From Halichoerus grypus (Eukaryota > Chordata > Mammalia > Carnivora > Phocidae), in NCBI RefSeq assembly GCF_964656455.1, contig NC_135726.1, forward strand, positions 18,177,168 to 18,241,167: a stretch of DNA of 64,000 nt. Reading direction: 5' to 3'. Each line of letters opens with the position of its first letter. The stretch's first letter is position 1. The position numbers and the translations under genes are program-made. The notes under the pieces were generated by a model that made no database searches, was not told the origin of the DNA, and worked only from the letters and a program-made list of their open reading frames with translations. Of the stretch, positions 43,001-51,732 are shown piece by piece.

Positions 43001-46000
43001 TCACCTCAGAACCCTGAGCCCTAGGGCTCCAAGTAGCTGGACTCCAGTCGGGGAGGTGGTGGGTGTATGAGACCCTGTCTACAAGTGATTCTCCATCTGG
43101 CCCAGCTGCTGAGAAAGGATGGCTGCTTCCCTCTCAGAGCTGACTTCCTATGAAGGCAAGAGAAACAAACTTAGAACTTATATTTTGAGTCCCTCGGCCT
43201 TAGAGGATAATCTCCTTCAGTCTCACTTCATCATTTAGAATCTGAAACTAGATCATCTGGATTCTGAGGTCAGACCAGCCAGCACCTATGGCCGTCCTGG
43301 AGGAGTGAGGCCAGAGGCCTGTGGTTGGGGCCCCCCAGCGGCAGTAGGCAGGGGCTTGTGAGCTTTGTTACCAGATGGCTCCTCTCTTCCATCTGGGTCA
43401 TGGGTATGCGGTCTGACAAGGAGGCTCTCGTGGGGCTGGAGGTAGGAGGTGGGACAGGCAGAGAGTCTCTGCATGAGGGAGTCACATGGAGGTAGCCAGC
43501 CGTTGTCAGGCTCCAGAAAGTTGGGGAGGGGGGCTTCCAGCCGGCAGAGTGCGGAGTGAGTCTTTAACCTGCTGGGCCAGTGCATGGGCGCCATCTTTGC
43601 CGGCCACCTCGTGGTTCACCTGACCGCTGTCTCCATCGATCCAGCAGATGCCAACGTGCGGGACAAGAGCTATGCAGGGCCCCTGCCCATCTTCAACCGC
43701 AGCCAACACGCACACGTCATTGAAGATCTGCACTGCAACCTGTGCGACGTAGATGTGTGAGTGAGTGGGGGCTGAGGGTGTGTGTGGGTGCCGAGTGTGC
43801 CCCGGGCAGCTGCCAGTGGGCGCTCCAGGCAGAGAGGGGCCTGCCCAGGGCTGTAGAGTTATCCTGGTGCCGCAGAACCCTCGTGTTTTACACAGTCAAG
43901 AACCTTGATGGAGTGACAGAGAATTGGGTGAAGGACAAGGAGATTGGAAACAGAAGATGAGGAATGGCATTTCCAACAGTTAAAGTAGGAAACATTTGGC
44001 ACTGCCACACACTTTTCTAATGACTAACAGTTAGTCTAGTTAGACTAACTAAAGTTAGTCTAATGACTAACTTATTATGTGCTAAGTGCTTATGAACAAC
44101 CGTGCAGGGTGGGCAGCATCTTTGTCACCTCACAGAAGAGGAAGAGCCCAATGCTGTAAAAGGCTGAGAGGCCTGCATATGGCTATGGGGTAGCAGAGCC
44201 AGATTCACAACCCAGCCTGCCTGGCCCCCAAGCCCGTACTGTTATCCTCAGTTACCCGTGAGGAATCTGAAGCCCAGAGAGGCCAAGTGACTTCCTCCAG
44301 ATCACACTGCTAGTGGGAAGGGCAGTCAGAATGTGCAGAGCCCATACCCCCTTGGCTGTTAGGGACTGCCTCCCTAGGCCCCTCTCTCCCTTCCTGGAGC
44401 TTCCAGCCTCAGGCAGGGGATTGGGGGTGGGGGTATGGTCCAAGGCTAGCTCCACATTTCTAATCTTGAGATCTAGCAGCCTGTTGAAGGGGGTGTGTCC
44501 ACAGGACAGAGTAAGAGCCGACGGCCTTAAGGCACTGAGGAGTTTGGTGTCACATCATCCTTTCTTTCGCCAGGCACCGGTCAGTGCATTGTTCTTTAGT
44601 GGATGCCGTGGCACTGGCTACCCACTCCGTTCTCTTCTGGGGGAAGGGGTTGCAGCTCACTCCTCCACACCCCGTTGGGCGTGCATTCCTAATGTGACCT
44701 CACCTTATCTGACCCCCTGCAGCAAACTGCTCGCCTAGATGTCAGCTTGCTCCTCTTCCTTTGGCTCCCTTTGGGTAGCCCAGACAGACTGCGGTTTTCT
44801 GGAAGAATGCCAGTAAAATTCCCATAGACTGGCAGGGAAACAGGGACTCAAAAAATGGAGATGTCAGAGAAAGCAATGCAGGCCCTAGACCCAGCAGCCT
44901 TGCTCTCTTCTGCTCCCTGGTCGCACGCGTGCATCGTCTCCTGGCGCGGCGCAGGGGTCGTTGCTTGGAAAGGAAGCCCCATTTCCGTTTCATACCACCG
45001 TCATGCAGGTGCGCAATCCTAGAGTGGGAAAGTGTGGTGGCTCCCAAGCCCTCCTTCCTCCGAGTCCCCTGGCCCTTCAGAAGCGAGGCCTCCTGTGGCT
45101 GCTCTGCTTCGCAGTGCCGCCAGAGGGCGTGCGCGCTCCCCGTCGCCGCGCTCCGCCGCGGAGCCGAGGGCCTGGTGGGTAACCCGCTCCAGGTGCGGCG
45201 TGCGGGTGGCTGGTCCCTCCGCCGCCGCCTCCGCTGCCCTGCGAGCTGCCCCCGGGGAAGTGCGGGGAAAGCTAGCCAAGTGCGTTGTGCCCCTTCCACC
45301 CCTTCCCGCAGGAGCGCTCGCTCCAAGCACTGCAGCGCCTGCAACAAGTGCGTGTGCGGTTTTGACCACCACTGCAAGTGGCTCAACAACTGCGTGGGCG
45401 AGAGGAACTACCGGTGAGAGCGGGCCGCGGGCCGCACCTTTGCCTGGGGATGCGTGGGTGTGAGCGTGAGCCAGGGACCCCGAGCCTGCCTGTGGGGCGG
45501 GGCGGGGCTCGGGTGCTTAGAGGGCCCGGCGCTGGTGTGCACTAGCGCGCGCTGGTCTGAGGGTGGTGCTCCTGGTGGCTGCTGCCCGGGACTGCTGAGG
45601 GCAGGTTTGGGGTCTTCTTCCTGCTGGGGCGGCCGCCCAGATTAATCTCTGCCCAAGCCATTGACTGCGTGAGGAGTTCGGGCTGTGGGGTCAGAGGCCT
45701 GGGTCCCCATCCCATCCACGGGCCCTTCCGAGTTCTGGGCCCTTACCCAGCTGGAGCACCTGGGTGCTGACAGCTGCCCACGGCTGGGCCCAGGCTCTTT
45801 CTACACAGTGTGGCATCTGCCTTACTGGGTGTCCTGCTCCTCGTGCTGGTGGCCACTTATGTCTTTGTGGAGTTCTTTGTCAACCCCATGCGGCTGCGCA
45901 CCAATCACCACTTTGAAGGTCAGTTCCAGCTCCAGGCCCACTCCCACCCTCCAACCCTGGGCCTGTTGGCGGGGCTGGTCATAGCCCCAGATGAGCAGTC

Positions 46001-49000
46001 TGCCTGTGCCTTGCAGTGCTGAAGAATCACACAGATGTGTGGTTTGTGTTCCTGCCCGCTGCCCCTGTGGAGACACAGGCTCCTGCCATCCTGGCCCTGG
46101 CCGCCCTACTCATCCTTCTGGGCCTGCTTTCCACAGCCCTGCTGGGCCACCTGTTCTGCTTCCACATTTATCTCAGTAAGTCCCTCCCCACCCGCGCCCC
46201 AACACACACACACACACTCACACACCTACACGTGCCTTGCAGGGGATAGGGGTCCTTCGGCCACAGGGAGGTACCAGTTGTGCTGCAGATCCCTGAAACC
46301 ATGCTCCTTCTCAGTACTGGCTTTCTGGTCTCACTTCATGGGGTAGTGTATTTGGGGACAGTGGTTTCAGGCTGGGGCTGGGTACCCTCCCTTACCTTCT
46401 GAACTCTAGGATCCCCTTTCCACTGCATTGAGCCCTCTCCTCACCCCCTCAGTGTGGCACAAGCTCACCACCTATGAGTACATCGTGCAGCATCGCCTGC
46501 CACAGGAGGCAAAGGGGGCCCACAGGGAGCTCGAGTCATGTCCCCCCAAGATGCGGCCCATTCAGGTATAGAAGTGGCTCAGAGGGCTAAGGGGGTGGGT
46601 GATGGGGCCTGGGTGTGGGAGGGGTGGTGGGCTGTGTAGCAAGCCCCAGTGATGAGACAGGGCAAAGGGAAGCAGGCCTGGAACCGCAGCTGGAGTAGGG
46701 GATGCTGGAGGCAATAGGAGCGAGGCCAAGCCTATACTCAGCACGTGTCTGCTTCTCAAGTGTGGGCACAGCCAGAGGGAGCCCTGTGTTTCCCTGACCC
46801 CATGTACACTCCTGTCCAGGCTCCAAGCATGTGCTGGAGGGCATGGAATGTGGCAGCCTGAAAGTGGGCAGGTTGGGGCTGCAGAAGAGAGAGGGGTGGA
46901 CCAGCGAATAGGTCACTAGGATGGAGCCATCAGTTCTCTCCACTCGTGATCCTGAGCCTTTATACCCATTACCCTATTTAATCTTTAAAAGAGCCCGTGA
47001 GGCAGGTAATGTAACTGTACCCATGTTGCAGATGAGCCTACTGAGGCCAAGAAGGGTTAAACAAGCTGGGTCTGGGAAGAGTTAAAGTCCTTACACTCTG
47101 AAGCAGGAACCCTCCAGCCCAGCTACTGACCAGCCTATCCCCATTCCCACGCCCCGTGGCTTCCTGAGGTCAGCAGCTGGGGGTGGGGGTGGTCCAGTTC
47201 TTGGAGCCCCCAGGGACTGGGAAGGCAGGGGGCCCAGGCAGGCCTTGCTGGGAAGGCTGAACTCTGGATCCCAAGTCCTCATGGCAACTAGACACAAACA
47301 CAGGCTGGTGGGTGGATTGGGAGAAGGCTTGGGACCCCGCCTCTCCTGTTGTCATTGCCAGGGGCGGGCCAGGCTGCAAGGCCTGGGGGAATGCTGACTT
47401 TTGGTGGCAGCCCCCCTGCCACACCACCGTGTACAGAGATTGGTGCCTGGCACAGAACGCATGTAAGTGCAGTGGCAGCCATCCTGGGAGTGGGCAGCTT
47501 CTCCATCCCCACTTCACAGAGGAGACAGCCTCAGAGATGTAGGCAGGAGACTTTCTCAAGCTTCATAGTCAGTACCCATTGAGGCAGGGCTGGCCTTAGG
47601 ATGCTTAGACTAGAGGGCTCTTGGCCCCTGCCCTGTAGTCACTGCCTGCCTAGGCTCTGGAGTCGGGTGTGGCAGCAAGAGCAGCAAGGGCAGTTAATAT
47701 CATCTGCACATGACCTGAGGGAGGCTTCCCGGGGGGGGGGGGGGGGGGGGCGGGGAGAAGGGATGTGCTTGTCCCACTGCAGAGAGGACAGTGCTGAGGC
47801 CGAGAGGTACCATTTACTGCGCAGGAGTGTGCACATTTTGAAGGTCTCTGTGGGAGGATCCCAGGGGGATTTGAGTGGGGAAACCCCGCTGTACCCTCAG
47901 ACTTCTCCAGCTGGCTAGGGCCTGGGCTCCTGTCTCATCCTGGCCCCTCAGGCTTCTGGGACCATCCTCTGGTGCTGCTTCTCCCACCCCTCCTGCCCCA
48001 CCCCCCCTTCTGGAGCCCAAGGGCACTAGGGTAGGCTTTGGCCCTTTCTGCTGGGCACTGGAGGGGTGCTGACTCCACACTGAGGAAGAGGAAAGATGTG
48101 GGGTACAGATTACCTTGAGGTCCTAGCCATTACCTTGAGGTCCCAGTTCTCACGACTGGCCTCTGACCCCTTCTTTTCCAGTGTTCCTCTGCTGAGGCTG
48201 TCACCCCCACACTACTTTCCAGAGGGCTAGCCTGGGCATTGGTTGGGCATCAATCTCCATATCTGTGCAGCCAGCCTGGGGCCGGCTGGGCTCTGTCCCC
48301 CAGATCTGCCAGGGCCCTGAAGGCAGCCTCCCCACCCCCACCCTGAGCAGGAATGCGGGAGGGGCCCCACTCTGGAGCCGTTGCCCCCAAACATAGGCTT
48401 GTTTTAGAGACAGCGTTGCTGTTGCAGTGTCATCTCTGCATTAGTCAGGACGCCTGGGTCTCCATGGAAACGACTTCGGAGCGGGTGACAGCTGTCCGGG
48501 TGCCCTCCCCCACGCGGTGGGGGCGGGGCGTCGTTGTACTGGCTCTGCCCTACACCCTCCGTACCTGGGTTGGCCTTTTCCTAGGTTTTGTCTCCTCATC
48601 TGCAGTCCTCATGGGCGTCCTGTGTCCTGGGTGGCAGCCCAACCCACTTCTGTGACCTCCTGGCCTCAGGTCCCTGCGCTTTCAGGGGTTGGGTCTGCCA
48701 CTCCCAGTGTGGCTGTGAGGATCAGTGACTAAAGTAGACACAGAACTTGCCTATAAGCCTGATCCCAAATGGGGCTGTGGAGCTGTTTTTTTCCCTACCT
48801 CTTACTGCCTCCTCTTTTGAGGTGGGGGAGACCTCCCATCGTCCCACTACCCCCATCACTACCCCCACTCCCCCACCCCCCAGGTAGCCAAGACTGTGGC
48901 TGGTACCTTGAGGACTCAGCTCCGGTCCAGTCATGCTGTGACACAGCCTTGGGTGCACACTCCGGCATATGAACTGCTGGCCAGTTTCCCACCAGGGAAA

Positions 49001-50439
49001 AAAATCAGTTCAGAGACTGGAACCCTGGGAAAAGAGAGGAACAGGAGAGGGTTGCTCTGAGAGCCTCTTCCCCACCACCCACCTTGGCCAGAGCAGACTG
49101 GGTGCATTGGACCTATGAGGCTAGGGGCTTCCTGGAGGAGGAGTTTGACGAGATGAAGTAAGGAAGATGGTGGGGATGGGGTAAGGTCCAGAAATGGGTG
49201 TTTTAAGCCTTGGCCTACAGAGGGATTTTCCCAGCGTAGCTGGGAAGCTTGGAGGACAGTCATAGACCTCTGCCCCCAGACTTCCCACAGAGACCAGTGA
49301 GAAGGGGGTGTTCTGTATAGGATGGGGTATTGTATACAGGATGGAGTAGGCTCAGGACCCAGAAGGCCTTGGATCCACACCTGGCCCCCCAGCCTCCCTG
49401 ACCCCCACCTTCCCCAGGAGATGGAGTTCTACATGCGGACCTTCAGCCACGTGCGCCCAGAGCCCCCTGGCCAGGCCAGGCCTGCCACAGTGAATGCCAA
49501 GTGAGTGCAAGCTGGGCATGTGCCACCTGGACATCTCTCATTGGCATGGCAGGGACATCCAAGGTGGGAGAAAGGGGGTAGGCCAAGGCAACAGTATATA
49601 GGTCTGGGTCCAGCCTGGCATACCCTTGGACAAATCAATGCCCCTTTCTATGTACTAGGAAGGGAGGCTTATTTCAGAACCTCCAGTGGGGTGGGATTTG
49701 AGGGAACAATGGCCATCCAGCGATTACCCTTCCACTTCCCCCTCAGTCTTTCCCAGTTCTTTGCCACCCGAGGCCAAGTGGAACCCCCACCACCCTCCTC
49801 CCTAGAGACTCAGGCTCTGCCCCCCCGGATCCGACCCCAGGTAAGGGGGACTTTGCTGGCCTCCTTGCCCAGGAGGAAGGGGTTGGAAAGAAGCCTCTAC
49901 CCTGCCCCACTCCTCTGCTTCTTTGGGCTATGTGCGGTCTAGGGAAGGGGCACTCAGGTTCTCCCCTCTCTCTGCAGAAAAAGAGGAAGCGGCGTGTGTA
50001 TAAGGTGCCAACCTCTGGGACCTTGGACCCTGAATCGCCGCTGCCCAGGCTGCCGGGTGAGTGTCTCTTCCTGACTGCATCCTGAGCTCTGAGGGAAAGG
50101 TAGGGACCCGAGAGTGTCACAGCCCCCAGTTTCACATTTTCCTCCATCCCCGCAGTGCCCCGGGCCCCAGGCCGCAGCTCCAGCTCGCCATCGGACTTCG
50201 CCGGCGCGAGCCCAGTGCATGCCGCTGGGCCTGCAGGCGCCTACCACTCGGCGTCGGCCGAGTCCATGGACGAGATTCCAGTGGCCCAGACGCGCCTGGG
50301 CAGCGCCGCTCTGGCCGCCCCGGGGGGCAGGGGCCGAGAGACCGGGCTGGCGCTGCAGGTGCGTGCGCCCGCGGTTTTCGTGAGCCCGAGCAGCGGCGAG
50401 CCCGGGGCGCGGGGCGGCCCGGAGGCTGGCCTGGCTTAG
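37049..50439 (+). CDS. ZDHHC1: Palmitoyltransferase ZDHHC1
   Basis: This gene encodes a DHHC-type protein S-acyltransferase of ER/endosomal membranes, known in mammals for palmitoylation and for supporting STING signalling. Coding exons: 37049-37057 (candidate start MYK), 38438-38680, 43581-43756, 45312-45413, 45794-45918, 46017-46175, 46453-46565, 49418-49500, 49747-49840, 49978-50056 and 50156-50439. All phases fit, giving 488 residues (485 if Met4 starts). Four membrane segments are visible: [17 protein letters not shown], the [17 protein letters not shown] segment, [18 protein letters not shown] and [20 protein letters not shown]. The zinc-binding domain HCNLC to [19 protein letters not shown] spans about residues 135-166, with catalytic Cys164 in DHHC. 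After the last helix comes a basic KKRKRR segment and a Ser/Ala/Pro-rich tail. The first exon choice is inference; the rest is secure. Confidence 0.93.
38438..38680 (+). CDS. ZDHHC1: ZDHHC1 exon with first membrane segment
   Basis: The 243-bp exon follows a long pyrimidine tract (ctttttcttcctctggag) and encodes [18 protein letters not shown] to HHWVPTGYA, residues 4-84. The donor gct|gtatcc is weak, but the join to CMGAIFAG is exact in phase. Confidence 0.93.
40030..40200 (+). repeat. MIR fragment, nearly full length
   Basis: The order of acagcatttattgagcacat, accaggcacggtgccatccc, a cctcataacaatcagtaag segment and ggtcacacagctg is typical of MIR. Confidence 0.8.
41183..41364 (-). mobile_element. 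Carnivore SINEC, minus strand, inserted in an older SINE tail
   Basis: The element runs aaaaagattttatttattta, a gagaggga body, gatcatgacctgagtcgaag, then gagccactcaggtgcccc. It directly abuts the tail of the SINE at 41365-41472. Confidence 0.9.
41365..41472 (-). mobile_element. tRNA-Lys-like SINE, minus strand
   Basis: The inverted tRNA-like head reads gttgcatgctctaccaactc, then agccagccaggcgccc, and carries no CT-rich body. It is older than its neighbour. Confidence 0.85.
41577..41727 (-). mobile_element. Carnivore SINEC, minus strand, 3'-truncated tail
   Basis: The body and head (ccgtgctgagcacagagccc, gagatcgtgacctgagccga, gagccacccaggcgcccc) are intact but the T-rich start is very short. 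Direct repeats tggcaggtgtgtttt at 41562-41576 and 41728-41742 mark the insertion. Confidence 0.9.
43581..43756 (+). CDS. ZDHHC1: ZDHHC1 exon with second membrane segment
   Basis: The 176-bp exon encodes [17 protein letters not shown] to HCNLCDVDV, residues 85-142 plus two bases of Val143. It includes the first zinc cysteines of the DHHC domain. Confidence 0.95.
44018..44071. repeat. Local direct and inverted duplication
   Basis: The block gttagtcta-gt-tagactaac at 44030-44049 is a perfect 9-bp hairpin. The phrase taatgactaac flanks it as a direct repeat at 44018-44028 and 44061-44071. Confidence 0.9.
44235..44320 (+). repeat. MIR fragment
   Basis: The segment cccgtgaggaatctgaagcc followed by ggccaagtgacttcctccag matches the MIR 3' half. 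Confidence 0.65.
44925..45470. promoter_or_regulatory. Intragenic CpG island over the DHHC exon
   Basis: CpG density rises sharply (tcgcacgcgtgcatcgtctc, ccgtcgccgcgctccgccgc, gccgccgcctccgctgccct). The stretch covers 0.4 kb of intron and the catalytic exon. No start codon or strong initiator is evident. It may be an orphan island or an alternative promoter. Confidence 0.6.
45312..45413 (+). CDS. ZDHHC1: ZDHHC1 exon encoding the DHHC catalytic core
   Basis: The 102-bp exon encodes [16 protein letters not shown] then [17 protein letters not shown]. Cys164 of DHHC is the acyl-accepting residue. It lies at the edge of an intragenic CpG island. Confidence 0.97.
45794..45918 (+). CDS. ZDHHC1: ZDHHC1 exon with third membrane segment
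   Basis: The 125-bp exon starts at gctctttctacac and encodes [17 protein letters not shown] to RTNHHFE, including the helix [17 protein letters not shown]. Confidence 0.95.
46017..46175 (+). CDS. ZDHHC1: ZDHHC1 exon with fourth membrane segment
   Basis: The 159-bp exon encodes [18 protein letters not shown] to LFCFHIYL. The preceding intron is only 98 bp. Confidence 0.95.
46453..46565 (+). CDS. ZDHHC1: ZDHHC1 exon after the last membrane segment
   Basis: The 113-bp exon encodes [18 protein letters not shown] to KMRPIQ. It contains the TTxE-type motif (TTYEYI) conserved in DHHC enzymes just after the last helix. Confidence 0.95.
46955..47065 (+). repeat. MIR fragment
   Basis: The tract cctatttaatctttaaaaga, then gttgcagatgagcctactga, follows the MIR core and 3' half. 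Confidence 0.65.
47731..47750. repeat. 20-base G homopolymer
   Basis: This is a run of 20 G followed by cgggg, which is rare in mammals. Its length may be unreliable in the assembly and polymorphic. Confidence 0.9.
49418..49500 (+). CDS. ZDHHC1: ZDHHC1 C-terminal tail exon 8
   Basis: The 83-bp exon encodes [18 protein letters not shown] to TVNA, with two bases (aa) left before a gtgagt donor. Confidence 0.93.
49747..49840 (+). CDS. ZDHHC1: ZDHHC1 C-terminal tail exon 9 (frame-switch cassette)
   Basis: The 94-bp exon encodes [17 protein letters not shown] to PPRIRPQ. Because 94 is not a multiple of three, skipping it moves both last exons into another open frame. Confidence 0.88.
49978..50056 (+). 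CDS. ZDHHC1: ZDHHC1 C-terminal tail exon 10
   Basis: The 79-bp exon encodes [15 protein letters not shown] to PLPRLP in the main frame. It begins with a nuclear-localisation-like basic cluster. Confidence 0.9.
50156..50439 (+). CDS. ZDHHC1: ZDHHC1 last exon, coding part
   Basis: The 284-bp part encodes residues 395-488, [17 protein letters not shown] to GGPEAGLA, with TAG at 50437-50439. It is CpG-dense. A second frame is open until TGA at 50381-50383. Confidence 0.9.
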
Positions 50440-50605
50440 TCGGGTGGAGAGGCAGGAGGGCCAAGGAGGAGCGGCCAGCCGGATTCTCTATGCAACACCC
50501 CCACTCTCGCCGCACCGAGTGCACTTTAGGAGCCCCTGCGGTCGGCGGGATGGGATCCCTTCCCCCAAGACTCAGCAATACCCGCCCCACCGGCCATGAT
50601 GCTCC

Positions 50606-50611
50606 AATAAA
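50606..50611 (+). terminator. ZDHHC1: ZDHHC1 poly(A) signal AATAAA
   Basis: AATAAA occurs 167 bases after the stop and is followed at once by a T run of about 24 bases at 50613-50638. It ends a short 3' UTR. Confidence 0.85.
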
Positions 50612-50638
50612 CTTTTTTTTTTTTTTTTTTTTTTTTTA

Positions 50639-51429
50639 ATGCTTTTGCGGACTTAGTGCATACTTTCTTAATGGCAAGGGCCACAGGCCATCCTGGAGCT
50701 GGACCATTGTCAGTCGGCCTAGGGGTGGGGTGGGAGGGGCTCGTATATTGAGTCACCACCCAGATTGTCATATGGAAAGGTACACGTGGACCGAAGGCGC
50801 TCAGGTACAGGGCTTCTGGTTGTGAAAAGTCCTTGGAAGGCTGCCTGGAGGAGGTTGTTTTTCTTGAAGATAGGGTTTATACTTGAAGAGGGAAAACAGG
50901 CTTTGAGATCCGGAGGCAGCAGCAGGAGCAGACACTGCGAGGCCGACACCGGGGTAGGATGGGAATAAAGGAGTACGCGGACCCCAGAGGTCCTGGAACT
51001 TTTTCCTGCAGTTGGGATGGCGGTCGGTGTACCAGGATTCTGGGACTGGGCACTCGTGATTCGCTCATTGTTCCCTCCTGCTCCCACAGTGCTCCCGAGT
51101 TGTGGCCTGGGGATGCCAAACGTTAATTGGAAAGCTGTGGTCTTGAGCCAGCTCTAGACCCCAATGTCATCGAGGGAAGGGACTTCTCCCCACCCCAACT
51201 CCCCCCGCCCCACCTCCCTCCCACCCCGCCCGCTCCAGCTCCCAAATGGCCTTTGGTTGCGGCTCTGGAAAGCTTCATCTCCCCCGTGGAGGTGGGGGCC
51301 TGCTTTGAACTTTGGGCGAAGCCCCGGATGAGGCTGTTTTCTTATTAGGGGGTTATCCGAGGACGTCCAGAGCTGCAGAGGGCCTGTCTCCCCCAGCGCG
51401 AAGGCCACGGAGCTGCCCTGGGAGCTGCG
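50639..51429. other. Intergenic spacer ZDHHC1-TPPP3
   Basis: This 0.8-kb stretch between the ZDHHC1 poly(A) signal and the TPPP3 GC-rich block holds no gene that I recognise. Confidence 0.7.
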
Positions 51430-51732
51430 GGATAAGGCTCTAGCAGTAGCTCCGCCCCCGCGGAGCGCGGAGGGGGCGGGGTCCTGTGGGTGGGGCCAGC
51501 GTGACCTTGGTCATTCTCCCGCCGAGGCAGCCCTGGGGGTGGGACTCGCTGTCTCTATGGAGACCGAGAAACAGGGGATAATACGGCGGAACCGCCCGGG
51601 CTGCAGTCCCGCCCCGAAGCCGGCAGGGAGCAGAGCTTTGGAGCCGCCTGGTCTCCCGCGTCTGTCGGTCCGTTCTTGCGTCCTTCTGTACATCGAACAC
51701 GCACTGCAGAAACAGCCACGAAGTAGAAGCAG
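51430..51732 (+). promoter_or_regulatory. TPPP3: TPPP3 promoter and candidate noncoding first exon
   Basis: A GC-rich block with GC boxes (ctccgcccccgcggagcgcg, then gagggggcggggtcc) is followed by a CpG-containing leader that ends at a strong donor, gaagcag|gtaaga, after 51732. It lies 2.4 kb before the first TPPP3 coding exon, in the same direction. I infer exon 1 here; the start site is not defined. Confidence 0.65.

Larger units (their letters stand above)
38681..43580 (+). other. ZDHHC1: ZDHHC1 intron between the first two membrane-segment exons
   Basis: This 4.9-kb intron has no recognisable exon. It holds a MIR at about 40030-40200, three inverted SINEs at 41183-41727 and a ggat repeat near 42800. 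Confidence 0.85.
43757..45311 (+). other. ZDHHC1: ZDHHC1 intron before the DHHC exon
   Basis: This 1.6-kb intron holds MIR-like pieces at 44070-44320, a local inverted duplication at 44018-44071 and an intragenic CpG island from about 44925. Confidence 0.8.
46566..49417 (+). other. ZDHHC1: ZDHHC1 intron after the TTxE exon
   Basis: This 2.9-kb intron shows no further exon. It contains a MIR fragment at about 46955-47065, a 20-base G run at 47731-47750 and a small duplication of attaccttgaggtcc near 48110-48140. Confidence 0.8.

Noticed and set aside
49505..49942. 145-codon open frame running through ZDHHC1 exon 9 and its introns
   Set aside because: It would need retention of introns on both sides, while clean acceptor and donor sites define the 94-bp exon.
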